A stretch of DNA of 40,695 nucleotides from Bacteroidota bacterium (lineage in GTDB: Bacteria; Bacteroidota; Bacteroidia; Bacteroidales; JADFUO01): positions 1 to 40,695 of the forward strand of contig JAUXFX010000006.1 in the NCBI GenBank assembly GCA_030622635.1, in the 5' to 3' direction. Shown one piece after another: positions 17,503 through 27,257 of this stretch. The position numbers and the translations under genes were made by a program. The notes under the pieces are model-generated. The model saw nothing but the letters and a program-made list of their open reading frames with translations. It was not told the DNA's origin and made no database searches. The number at the start of each line of letters is the position of its first letter. The stretch's first letter is position 1.

Positions 17503-19698
17503 ATGAAAAAATTAATATTATTTGGATTTTTCATATTAATACTGACAACAATTGGAAAACCACAAATTAATAATACATCAGTTGAAACAATAAACGGAGT
17601 ACCAACAATTTGTTTAAATAATCAGCCATATAATATTAGCGGATGGACAGTAGCCACACTTGGAGGATATTGGGAGCTTTCGGCAAATGAAATAATACAG
17701 GAAATGGACTCTGTCAAAAATCAGGGATTTGAAGTTGTGGAATTTCTTGTTCCATGGCAAAAAATAGAATGGTTTAAAGATCAATACGATTGGTTAAAAA
17801 TTGACTCATTAATGGAATATGCAGAAACAATTGAGCTGTATAGTATTATTCAAATAGTTGCAACAATAGCACCGCCATGGTTTGCAGACACATTTTATCC
17901 TGATGCGGTTTTCACAACTTATGATCCGGATTCTGCTATACACACAGGAGAAATGTGGGGAAGACTTGCTATACAAGGTGAAGGTTCTTTCCCAATATTC
18001 TATCATCCCGGATATTATGAACAAATTGATACTTTTATTGTAAATATAATTAATCGTTATAAAAACCATCCTTCATTATTTGGATGGACATTAGGGCTTT
18101 GGTTCACTGGCGAATATAATTATCCCGGTGCCGGTTATGGTATTGCAGGATTTGCCGATTATTCACCTTACACAGAATCGCTTTATGGAACACAACCACC
18201 ATATCCGCTAAACATGTTTAGCCAATCAAGCCCTGATACACGTACCGAATGGAATGAATGGACAAAATTCAGAATAGAAAAAAAACGTGAAACACTCCAA
18301 CATTTTGCCTCTTATGTAAAATCGCTTGACCCTGATCATATTCTTATCGGGTATCCGGGTGGCGGATTATGGGGCGAATTAGATAACGGATATATTTCGG
18401 AAGTGGTCGGAATGGATTACGTTTCAATGTTGATGAATCCTGACATTGATGTGATAAGAGGCGCTCCGCAAGTTTCTGAAAATCTATTTTGTGTTATTAA
18501 TAATGAAATTTCATTAGTTCCTTACCTGATGGTAGCAAATACACAGGCAAGTTATCGAAACGGAAAGCCATGTGTTTTACAAAACGAACGAAGTCTGGAT
18601 ACAACATCTTTAACTCAGGAAATTATTATATGGTCAGAATATCACAAATCTCTTGGTTGCGATTTATTATGGTGGGAAGAGCCGGACTCAAACAATATTT
18701 CGGGCAACTGGTCAACATCAGAAAAAGCAGAGATAGGAAATACCAGGAACATTTCAGACCTTCCGAATATTTCTGCATTAACAAAATCAGATTTTGCATT
18801 TATTGACCTACCTTTTGAAATTGGCAAATATTACACTGATAGCACATATAGCCTTATGTTTGCAATGAAACAGGTAAAAGCATTTATGGATGCCGGGCTT
18901 CCTTTTGATTGTATATCAGAAGAAGAAATACTGGAAAATCCTTCTGTTTTGAATTCCTATAAAGCAATTGGTTTTCTTTTTCCTGATATGTATAATTTAT
19001 TAGCTCCGGATACATTAAAGGATATTATCTCAAATTATACAGGAGCAATATGGAATGGAAGTCCTTTAGATGGTTATTTATATTATTTAAGCGAATATTC
19101 CGACACTAATTACCTCAATACACTTCGTTTATTTTATGATACCAACAATCTTATCAGAAATAATTATACCGGTCATTTTGTTTATATAGCAGGTAATAAG
19201 CCATTTGTTTTTATGTTATCAAGAGATAATAATTTTTCGGGTAATATTGAAGTTAATATTAAAGGATGGGGTTTAGCAAATGGCAATTATATTTTTATGG
19301 AGTATAATACAAGTACAAACTACTCTGTTTCTGTTAATAATGATATAGCAATATTCTCTATAAACTTGAGTCCACAAGAACCTTGTTTATTTACATTGGA
19401 TACTTTGACTGATATTGAGAAAAATGATTTATCTGATTCTTTTCTTACAATTTATCCTAATCCAACAACAGGAATATTCACAATTAAAGGAGAAAACCTG
19501 TCTGCCGGACAGGTAGGCATTCAATCTATTGAGATTACAAATATCAACGGGCAAGTTGTTTATGACAGAAACCTTCAAGGTTTTAAAAACCTTGAAGGTT
19601 TAATTCAGGTTGATTTAAGCAAGCAGCCAAAAGGAATTTATTTTGTGAAAATCCAGAGTGGTGATTTTATCAGCATAAAGAAAATTGTGATTCAATAG
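17503..19698 (+). CDS. Secreted GH42-like (beta-galactosidase-type) TIM barrel protein with T9SS sorting domain
   Basis: QEMDSVKNQGFEVVEFLVPWQKIEWFKDQYDWLKIDSLMEYAETIELYSIIQIVATIAPPWF...NRYKNHPSLFGWTLGLWFTGEYNYPG...GCDLLWWEEPDSNN. C-terminal IYPNPTTGIFTIKGEN. Confidence 0.72.
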   Translation: MKKLILFGFFILILTTIGKPQINNTSVETINGVPTICLNNQPYNISGWTVATLGGYWELSANEIIQEMDSVKNQGFEVVEFLVPWQKIEWFKDQYDWLKIDSLMEYAETIELYSIIQIVATIAPPWFADTFYPDAVFTTYDPDSAIHTGEMWGRLAIQGEGSFPIFYHPGYYEQIDTFIVNIINRYKNHPSLFGWTLGLWFTGEYNYPGAGYGIAGFADYSPYTESLYGTQPPYPLNMFSQSSPDTRTEWNEWTKFRIEKKRETLQHFASYVKSLDPDHILIGYPGGGLWGELDNGYISEVVGMDYVSMLMNPDIDVIRGAPQVSENLFCVINNEISLVPYLMVANTQASYRNGKPCVLQNERSLDTTSLTQEIIIWSEYHKSLGCDLLWWEEPDSNNISGNWSTSEKAEIGNTRNISDLPNISALTKSDFAFIDLPFEIGKYYTDSTYSLMFAMKQVKAFMDAGLPFDCISEEEILENPSVLNSYKAIGFLFPDMYNLLAPDTLKDIISNYTGAIWNGSPLDGYLYYLSEYSDTNYLNTLRLFYDTNNLIRNNYTGHFVYIAGNKPFVFMLSRDNNFSGNIEVNIKGWGLANGNYIFMEYNTSTNYSVSVNNDIAIFSINLSPQEPCLFTLDTLTDIEKNDLSDSFLTIYPNPTTGIFTIKGENLSAGQVGIQSIEITNINGQVVYDRNLQGFKNLEGLIQVDLSKQPKGIYFVKIQSGDFISIKKIVIQ

Positions 19699-19707
19699 GA
19701 GGTAATT

Positions 19708-22317
19708 ATGAAAAAAATAATTATTCTTGTTTTAATAAATTTTTTAATTGGAATTACACAACCAGTTTCAGCACAGGTTGTTAATGACCTGAACGATGTC
19801 GCGGTATGGACATTCAATTTTGGAATATGGACACAGGGAGAGGCAATAGAAGCAACTTATGTTAATCCACAGTATTGTATCAGAGGCTGGATGAAAACAG
19901 CAGCAGTTCCATACAATGCTTATACCGATCCACAATATAATCTTTGGACTATACCTCCAATTATGAATGATAATGGTACATTGTTAGAGGGAGGGGTTCA
20001 GGTTTCGGAAATTTGGCCTTATGCCGGCTGGCCTTGGGACAGCCCTTACGATGATGATCATCAGTTTCCTTATGAGATACCGGACCCTGTATTTTATGAT
20101 TTATCTACAAGAAATACAGAGGACAGTATTTACTGGCAACAAATGGCGAGTGATTCATTAATCACTTTTGTTAATATAGCAAATGAAAATTTTCAGGATT
20201 ATCTTATTTGTGCTTCATACCAGCAAATAGATGCAGGTGTTAATGCACTTGATTATGACGGTATTTCCGGTGCAGAGAGATTTAGTCCTTATGCTGTGCC
20301 CGGAAATAACGCAAATACAGGATACGATGATTATCATTTGGGAACAGCAAATTTTACAAACAAACTCTCAATGGTGTGCAACTCTGATACAATACTATAT
20401 TTTATGCCAATTCCAAATGCAGATTCTGAAATGGATTCTGCAAAATATGCCTTTGATGATGATCTGTCAACTTACTGGATTTCCGAAACAGGTAGCAGTC
20501 ATTGGATTGAGATAGATTTTGGCAGAATTAGAACTGTTCAGCAAGTTTATATTTTTCTTGATACAAATTATATTCTCAATGATTTTTCTATTAAATATCA
20601 AAATGACACAACAACTGATTGGGTGGATTTTACACCTGCAATAGACATAACAAATAATACTGATCCTACAAAATCATTTTTAGTTGAACCTGTTGCAACT
20701 TCCAAAATAAGATTATTTTCAACTGATACACAAGTTTATTTGCCTGAGCTGCAAATTTTCGGGCAAGGTTTCAGGCAATTTTTACTAAAGAAATATTGTA
20801 TAGATTCAGCATGGACTGCTACGGATTCACGATGGGAAACAGATAAACTTATAAGTTTTGCCGATACCAACCAATGCCCTGATGAAACAATGAATTCTTT
20901 TAATTATCGCAATTATTTACAATATCATAACTGGACTTACAATCCATTTGGTGGAAATATAACTCAGAGCAATTTCCTTAATCCGCCCAACCCATTATTT
21001 TTTGACTGGTTACCGGTAGTTTATTTATACAGGTTATTTCCACATTTTATGAATGATAGTACAATGTTGGATAACTTTAGGAATCTGTTTAGTAATTCAT
21101 ATTCACATCAAACAATATCTTTATTTTGGAATCTTATCCACGATAATGTTACAAATTATGCAGCCAATCAAGGAAAAACCATTCACCTTACTTATGGTTT
21201 AGCCGGAACTAATTTAATTAATGGAGACTGTGATTATATACTATATTATGTATGGGACAATGTTATATTTCCGGTTTATTCTGCTCCAACAGCAAGTGAT
21301 ACCTTGAAGACCCATTTAAATGGTAGTCAGGCTCAAATTAATTCATGGCGGCTTATACACGAAGTTTGTACATCAGGACATCAAAATGATACTCTTCCTG
21401 TTGTGGCATTTTTAGACCATGGTTTTGGTTATATGCCTTTCTCCCACTTGGGAGGAAATGATGAACCAGCAGATGAGAGAACAGAATTTTTAAGAACATA
21501 TACATGGGAAATATATGCCGCAGGTGTAAATTTCTGTTTTCCTGTAAAATATCCCGGATGGAGAGCGTTAAATGATACCGCATCCGATGGAACACCAGTA
21601 ATAGAAACCATTAAATTATGTGCAGATTTTCTTAATGTTCACAAACATATATATCGCAATGTAATCATAAATAATTTTGAACAAGAGGTAACGGTTAATG
21701 GTGTTATCCCATTTAACGGTGAATGGAACTTAGTTGGGGGCAGCATTATTTCACCTGTGAACGACTCCAAAGTTACAATTTCTTATATGGACAAAGATGA
21801 CGGCACAAAATCCTATCTTCATATAATCAATCATAACTGGGATAGCATAAACCATCAGATGATACCACAGTATAATGTTCCTGTTTCCATTCCTGTAACC
21901 GACAGTTGTGAAAATTTAATGCTCGTTTCACCCGATTTTGCTGATACACTTTATCCTGCATTTTCTTATAATGCTGATACAATAAATTTTACAATGGATA
22001 CTTTAAAATATTGTAATGTAATAATTCTTGAGTTTACCACTACTACATCAATTAATGAAAATCAAATATTACCGGAAATTAATATATCTATTTATCCGAA
22101 CCCAACAACAGGAATGTTTATAATTGAGGGTGCAGGGATTAAAAATATTGAAATTACAAATATCAGTGGGCAAGTTGTTTATGACAGAAACCTTCAAGGT
22201 TTAAAAAACCTTGAAGGTTTAATTCAGGTTGATTTAAGTAAGCAGCCGAAAGGAATTTATTTCATTAAAATCATGAGTAATAATATTATAAGTGTGAAAA
22301 AAATTATTATTCAATAA
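19708..22317 (+). CDS. Secreted discoidin-containing putative glycoside hydrolase with T9SS sorting domain (paralog of 10508-13111)
   Basis: Collinear similarity along the full length: AQVVNDLNDVAVWTFN, NPQYC, YDDDHQFPYE(I/V)PDPVFYDLSTRN, GSSHWIEIDFGRIRTVQQVY, AHLGGxDEPADxR, YAAGVNFC. C-terminal IYPNPTTGMFIIEG. Confidence 0.75.
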   Translation: MKKIIILVLINFLIGITQPVSAQVVNDLNDVAVWTFNFGIWTQGEAIEATYVNPQYCIRGWMKTAAVPYNAYTDPQYNLWTIPPIMNDNGTLLEGGVQVSEIWPYAGWPWDSPYDDDHQFPYEIPDPVFYDLSTRNTEDSIYWQQMASDSLITFVNIANENFQDYLICASYQQIDAGVNALDYDGISGAERFSPYAVPGNNANTGYDDYHLGTANFTNKLSMVCNSDTILYFMPIPNADSEMDSAKYAFDDDLSTYWISETGSSHWIEIDFGRIRTVQQVYIFLDTNYILNDFSIKYQNDTTTDWVDFTPAIDITNNTDPTKSFLVEPVATSKIRLFSTDTQVYLPELQIFGQGFRQFLLKKYCIDSAWTATDSRWETDKLISFADTNQCPDETMNSFNYRNYLQYHNWTYNPFGGNITQSNFLNPPNPLFFDWLPVVYLYRLFPHFMNDSTMLDNFRNLFSNSYSHQTISLFWNLIHDNVTNYAANQGKTIHLTYGLAGTNLINGDCDYILYYVWDNVIFPVYSAPTASDTLKTHLNGSQAQINSWRLIHEVCTSGHQNDTLPVVAFLDHGFGYMPFSHLGGNDEPADERTEFLRTYTWEIYAAGVNFCFPVKYPGWRALNDTASDGTPVIETIKLCADFLNVHKHIYRNVIINNFEQEVTVNGVIPFNGEWNLVGGSIISPVNDSKVTISYMDKDDGTKSYLHIINHNWDSINHQMIPQYNVPVSIPVTDSCENLMLVSPDFADTLYPAFSYNADTINFTMDTLKYCNVIILEFTTTTSINENQILPEINISIYPNPTTGMFIIEGAGIKNIEITNISGQVVYDRNLQGLKNLEGLIQVDLSKQPKGIYFIKIMSNNIISVKKIIIQ

Positions 22318-22324
22318 AATAATT

Positions 22325-24685
22325 ATGAAAAAAAAGATTTTTTACGGTATCTCATTATTCTTGTTAATAATGATACATTTTTCATTAAGTAATAATTTGA
22401 ATGCTCAAAATTGGGAAACGATTGGTCCCTGGGGTGGGGACAGGCATTTTATCTGCCTTCATCCTAATGACACCAATATTGTTTTGGTAGGTGGAGCAGG
22501 AGGTTTCATTCACAGAACGAATAATGGCGGTGGCTACTGGGAAAGTCTGGCACCTGATTCCCTTCTTGGTTCAACAAATGTTGAGGCAATCCTTATTCAT
22601 CCTGATTATCCCGATACAATTCTGTGCGGTGCTAATCCTCTTGGCATCTATAAATCATATAATAATGGAATTACATGGCATAAAAGAAATACCGGTTTAA
22701 TGTCTGTTAATGTAACAAGTTTGTTAATAGCCCCTGATAATCACCAAAAGGTTTATGCGGGATTCGTTACTTCACAGGGACAGGTAAGCGATGGTGGAGT
22801 ATATGTGTCTGATAATTTTGGTGAAACATGGACTCCGATGAACAACGGACTTGGGTTAACTCGTGTAACAAGACTGAATATTGATAAAGACGGGAAATTA
22901 TATGCAGCTACTTATGGTGAAGGCTTATCTGTTTACAATGATTCATTAGCCGTATGGCAAACCATTTTTTACGGTAGCGACAGTTTAATTACTACAGTTG
23001 AACCACATCCTTATTGTCCTGACACAATCATTGTCGGTACTTATAAAAATTGGCTATACAAATCGGTTGACGGAGGGGGTAATTGGCAACAATTGCCAAT
23101 ACCAGCAGAAATAGGAACCGACACAGCCGCAGTATGTTATGATATTGAATACGACCGTCAAAATTCGGATTTGATATGGACGAGCTTGCACGTTGCTCAT
23201 GAACTGCCTTTTTATTCAACTACCTTAAATAGTGGAGATGGTATGTTTTATAGTTTAGATGGCGGAAATATCTGGTATAAACGTGGATCAGGATTTACTC
23301 AAATAATTATTGATGAAAGGTCTTCTTTAACGCAAGACAGTTTCCCTCAACGTTCAAGTATTATGTATTCTACAGGAGGAGGTGGACATGCTATTCGGAA
23401 ATCAGAAAATGGCGGATTGTCTTTCGAGCCGGCAGTTATGGGTATTAATGGTGTATATGTTAATATGGTTATGATAGACACTTACGGCAGAATTTTTACC
23501 GGAGCCGAAAAAGGATTTGAAATATCGCGTAACAGGGGAAATACATGGAAACAGATTATCTATATGCAAACACCTTTTGAAAGGGTTGGGTATAAATGGC
23601 ATATCAATATTGATCCGCAGGACAGCAGCATCTTGTATTGTTCGAAAGGGGAATTTGCTCATTATATCCCTGATGGAAAGGGTCTGTTTGTAGCTAATAT
23701 CGTTAACAACACAGGAGCGAGGGTGTCAGGAACATTTGGTATTGGTGTTTGGAAATCGCTTTGTGGCAACACCTGTGATACTATATTTATGGCAACCCAA
23801 TCGCATGGGGTTTGGAAAACAACTGATAACGGAACAAGCTGGGCAGAACTGGCTTACGGTCTCGATGAATTAAGTGTAACCGATATTTATATTTCACCTC
23901 AATCCGGTAATTTACTGTATTGTACAACACGGTCTGATTCAGGTATGCATTGGTCTGCCTGTATTTCTTATGAAGAAGGTGGTTTTTATAAATGGGATGA
24001 GCAATTGCAAAGCTGGGAAAAGAAAATAAACGGCATGACATTTCCTGCTGCAATTTCACAAATGCAGGTTAACCCGCAAAACGATTCTATTGTTTATATT
24101 TCTACATTTGCACATGGAGTTTACAAAACAACCGATGCAGGCGAAAATTGGATAAATATTAGCCCGCAGGGAGTGAATAAAATTTATTCAATTGCTGTTG
24201 ACCCCACTAACTTTGATTATTTGTATGCAGGAACAGCAAGAAAAGGAGTACATGCTACTTTTAACGGAGGACAAACATGGAATGATCTTAACGGTAATGG
24301 ATTAACAAATGTAGTTATCAATTATATAGCAGTGGATCCTGTCCACAGGGATACACTGTATGCAGCAACTCTTGGTGGAAGTGTGTTTAAAACACACGTT
24401 GATACCGTAATTATCAATATCAATAAACAAATACATGAAACTGAAAAGATAATTATTATTTATCCAAACCCAACAACAGGAATATTTACAATTGAAGGAA
24501 AAGATATTCAATCCATTGTAATTACAAATATAAGCGGACAAGTTGTTTATGACAGAAACCTTCAAGGTTTTAAAAACCTTGAAGGTTTAATTCAGGTTGA
24601 TTTAAGTAAGCAGTCGAAAGGAATTTATTTTGTAAAAATTCAGAATGATGATTTTATTAGTGTAAAGAAAATAATTTTTAATTAA
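22325..24685 (+). CDS. Secreted BNR/sortilin-like repeat protein with T9SS sorting domain
   Basis: Repeated sialidase-like Asp-box/VPS10-type motifs (TNNGGGYWESL, SYNNGITWHKRNTG, SDNFGETWTPMNNGL, TDNGTSWAEL, TDAGENWINI, FNGGQTWNDL). C-terminal IYPNPTTGIFTIEG. Confidence 0.85.
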   Translation: MKKKIFYGISLFLLIMIHFSLSNNLNAQNWETIGPWGGDRHFICLHPNDTNIVLVGGAGGFIHRTNNGGGYWESLAPDSLLGSTNVEAILIHPDYPDTILCGANPLGIYKSYNNGITWHKRNTGLMSVNVTSLLIAPDNHQKVYAGFVTSQGQVSDGGVYVSDNFGETWTPMNNGLGLTRVTRLNIDKDGKLYAATYGEGLSVYNDSLAVWQTIFYGSDSLITTVEPHPYCPDTIIVGTYKNWLYKSVDGGGNWQQLPIPAEIGTDTAAVCYDIEYDRQNSDLIWTSLHVAHELPFYSTTLNSGDGMFYSLDGGNIWYKRGSGFTQIIIDERSSLTQDSFPQRSSIMYSTGGGGHAIRKSENGGLSFEPAVMGINGVYVNMVMIDTYGRIFTGAEKGFEISRNRGNTWKQIIYMQTPFERVGYKWHINIDPQDSSILYCSKGEFAHYIPDGKGLFVANIVNNTGARVSGTFGIGVWKSLCGNTCDTIFMATQSHGVWKTTDNGTSWAELAYGLDELSVTDIYISPQSGNLLYCTTRSDSGMHWSACISYEEGGFYKWDEQLQSWEKKINGMTFPAAISQMQVNPQNDSIVYISTFAHGVYKTTDAGENWINISPQGVNKIYSIAVDPTNFDYLYAGTARKGVHATFNGGQTWNDLNGNGLTNVVINYIAVDPVHRDTLYAATLGGSVFKTHVDTVIININKQIHETEKIIIIYPNPTTGIFTIEGKDIQSIVITNISGQVVYDRNLQGFKNLEGLIQVDLSKQSKGIYFVKIQNDDFISVKKIIFN

Positions 24686-24703
24686 TTTTATAAAAAAGGA
24701 GTT

Positions 24704-27061
24704 ATGATGAAAAAAAATATTTTTATTTTAATCGCATTATCGGTAATTGCACAAATGGGCATTTGCCAGGGATTTTATGATGTAAACACCGTGAACACCA
24801 TTGAAATTGTTTTTACCGAACCCGACTGGGATGAAATCCTGGACAGTTTGTATGCAGCCGGAGATGAAGAACGTCTCGTGGGAACGGCAATTATCAACAA
24901 TGTGCAGTACGATAGCGTTGGCGTTAGATACAAGGGCAACAGTTCTTACAATCCCCATCAAATAAAAAATCCGCTGAACATAAAATTGGATCATATCATT
25001 GATGATCAGCTATTGGATGGTTATGGCACTTTAAAACTGGCGAATGGTTTTAAAGACCCCAGTTTTGTAAGGGAAGTCCTTAGTTATGAAATTGCACGAA
25101 CATATCTGCCGGCGAGTAAAGCCAATTTCGCTAATGTATACATCAATGGTGATTTGACAGGATTATATTCAAGCATTCAAAGTGTTGACAAATTTTTTAT
25201 GAACACTCATTTTAATCCTGATGAAGATATTCGGTTTAAAGGAGAATTAAGCTGCGGTCCTCAACCGGTTGTAGTCTGGGGTTATTTTGATTCCGATTCA
25301 AGTTCTTATTATAACTTTTATGAACTGAAATCCGATTATGGCTGGAACGAACTTGTAAACTTCCTGGATATTTTAAACAATAATACTGAAGAAGTTGAAA
25401 CAGTTTTAAATGTTGACAGGCATTTATGGATGCTGGCATTTGATATCCTGATGATAAATTTGGATGCTCCCGTGAACTTTGGCCATAATTATTATTTGTT
25501 CAAAGACGGTTCGCATCGGTTCAATCCCGTTCTCTGGGACCTGAACGAGAATTTCGGTGTGTTCAGGAGGTTGATTGGCGGAGGACCTTTAACCATACAA
25601 GGGATGCAACATCTTGATCCCTTCCTGAATATTTCTCATCCTAATTATCCTATTATTAATAAAATACTTCCTGACCCGACTTATCGCAGAATGTATGTTG
25701 CTCATATGAAAACCATTATAGAAGAATATTTCTCGAATAACCTGTATTTAACCAGAGCGTTGGACATTCAGGATATTATTGACGAAAGTGTTCAGGCAGA
25801 TCCCAATAAATTCTATTCTTATAATGAATTTTTTAATAACATTTATAATCAGGTAGGATATGGACCTCATGCAATTGTTGGTATAACACAGCTAATGGAA
25901 GAAAGGGTTCCTTTTCTTTTGAACCACCCCTTGTTCCAGGAAACACCACCGGTTATTTCTAATATTGCTAATACACCTGTAATGATAATACCAAATACAA
26001 CGGTATGGTTTTCTGCTGAAGTTGAAGATGCAGAAATTGTTATTCTTGGCTACAAACAGAATATAAACGGGAAATTTGAAAAGACAGAGATGTTTGATGA
26101 CGGCAATCATAATGACGGAGCTGCAGGAGATGGAATATACGGGGTTTCAATTATTGCCGGTTACAACGATATTCAATATTATATTTATGCGGAAAATGAT
26201 GATGCCGGAATATTTTCTCCCGTCAAGGCAGAATACGAATTTTATTTTCTTGATGTGGTGTATGAAACTGCTAATGTGGTTATAAATGAGATAAACTATA
26301 ATTCTTCAGAAGATTTTGATCCTGAAGACTGGGTTGAATTTTATAATCCGGAAAATGATGATATTGATATTTCGGCTTGGTACTTTAAGGATGAAAATGA
26401 TGATCATATCTTCACATTTCCTGCAAATACGATCATTGAAGCAGATGGATATCTTGTCCTGACCAAAGATTCCATAGCTTTCTCAAGTTTATTTCCTGAT
26501 GTGTATAATTTCATCGGGGATATGGATTTTGGTCTGAGTGGCGGAGGTGAATTAATCCGGCTTTATGATTCCGTGGGTATAATAGTCGATTCACTAATTT
26601 ATGATGATGATGAACCCTGGCCTACAGAACCGGATGGTAACGGGCCAACCCTGGAATTGATAGATCACACGCTCGATAATACATTGCCGACAAGCTGGGC
26701 AGCTTCCTGTGAACATGGAACACCGGGAACTATAAACAGTACAGTATCAATAGAAAATTATGAGATAACAACAGCTGTAAGTGGGGAATTATATCAAAAC
26801 TATCCAAACCCATTCAATTTTTCAACAACGATTTCGTATAATCTTACTACAAACGAACATAGTAACCCAAAGATAGAAATCTATAATATAAAAGGGCAGA
26901 AAATACGAACTCTTAATGGTAATCCTAAACTTGTCAAAGGGTCTGTTGTCTGGAACGGCACCAATGAAAACAATCAAGCTGTCTCATCAGGAATATATTT
27001 TTATCAATTGAGAACAGAAAAATATTTTTCCCAAACAAAACGAATGATGCTTTTGAAATAG
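24704..27061 (+). CDS. Secreted CotH-type kinase family protein with lamin-tail domain and FlgD-like/T9SS C-terminus
   Basis: CotH-like VGVRYKGNSSYNPHQIKNPLNIKLD...FKDPSFVREVLSYEIARTYLPASKANFANVYINGDLTGLYSSIQSVDK...WDLNENFGVF; lamin-tail VVINEINYNSSEDFDPEDWVEFYNPENDDIDISAWYFKDENDDHIFTFP; C-terminal LYQNYPNPFNFSTTISYNL...IYFYQLRTEKYFSQTKRMMLLK. Confidence 0.87.
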   Translation: MMKKNIFILIALSVIAQMGICQGFYDVNTVNTIEIVFTEPDWDEILDSLYAAGDEERLVGTAIINNVQYDSVGVRYKGNSSYNPHQIKNPLNIKLDHIIDDQLLDGYGTLKLANGFKDPSFVREVLSYEIARTYLPASKANFANVYINGDLTGLYSSIQSVDKFFMNTHFNPDEDIRFKGELSCGPQPVVVWGYFDSDSSSYYNFYELKSDYGWNELVNFLDILNNNTEEVETVLNVDRHLWMLAFDILMINLDAPVNFGHNYYLFKDGSHRFNPVLWDLNENFGVFRRLIGGGPLTIQGMQHLDPFLNISHPNYPIINKILPDPTYRRMYVAHMKTIIEEYFSNNLYLTRALDIQDIIDESVQADPNKFYSYNEFFNNIYNQVGYGPHAIVGITQLMEERVPFLLNHPLFQETPPVISNIANTPVMIIPNTTVWFSAEVEDAEIVILGYKQNINGKFEKTEMFDDGNHNDGAAGDGIYGVSIIAGYNDIQYYIYAENDDAGIFSPVKAEYEFYFLDVVYETANVVINEINYNSSEDFDPEDWVEFYNPENDDIDISAWYFKDENDDHIFTFPANTIIEADGYLVLTKDSIAFSSLFPDVYNFIGDMDFGLSGGGELIRLYDSVGIIVDSLIYDDDEPWPTEPDGNGPTLELIDHTLDNTLPTSWAASCEHGTPGTINSTVSIENYEITTAVSGELYQNYPNPFNFSTTISYNLTTNEHSNPKIEIYNIKGQKIRTLNGNPKLVKGSVVWNGTNENNQAVSSGIYFYQLRTEKYFSQTKRMMLLK

Positions 27062-27066
27062 CGTAA

Positions 27067-27150
27067 GGAGAAAATATCCAATCAATTGAAATTATAAATA
27101 ATAAAGGACAAATAATTCAGCAAATTGAATGGAATAATAAATTTAACAGA
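27067..27150 (+). pseudogene. Orphan fragment of a T9SS sorting domain
   Basis: Reads GENIQSIEIINNKGQIIQQIEWNNKFNR immediately after the CotH stop, corresponding to (K)GENxxIQSIEITNINGQVV of neighbouring domains. Confidence 0.6.
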
Positions 27151-27257
27151 AGCATAGTTTATTATAAAATATTAACTGATTTTTTCAAAGTATCTTTAAA
27201 TTTACTTATATTTGATCAATTATTAGTTAAATTACAAAAATTTTAGATGAACTGGCA

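Noticed and set aside
10508-27061. Canonical polysaccharide utilisation locus
   Set aside because: No SusC/SusD-like genes or PUL-type regulator are visible within the gene run; the proteins are instead marked by T9SS C-terminal domains.
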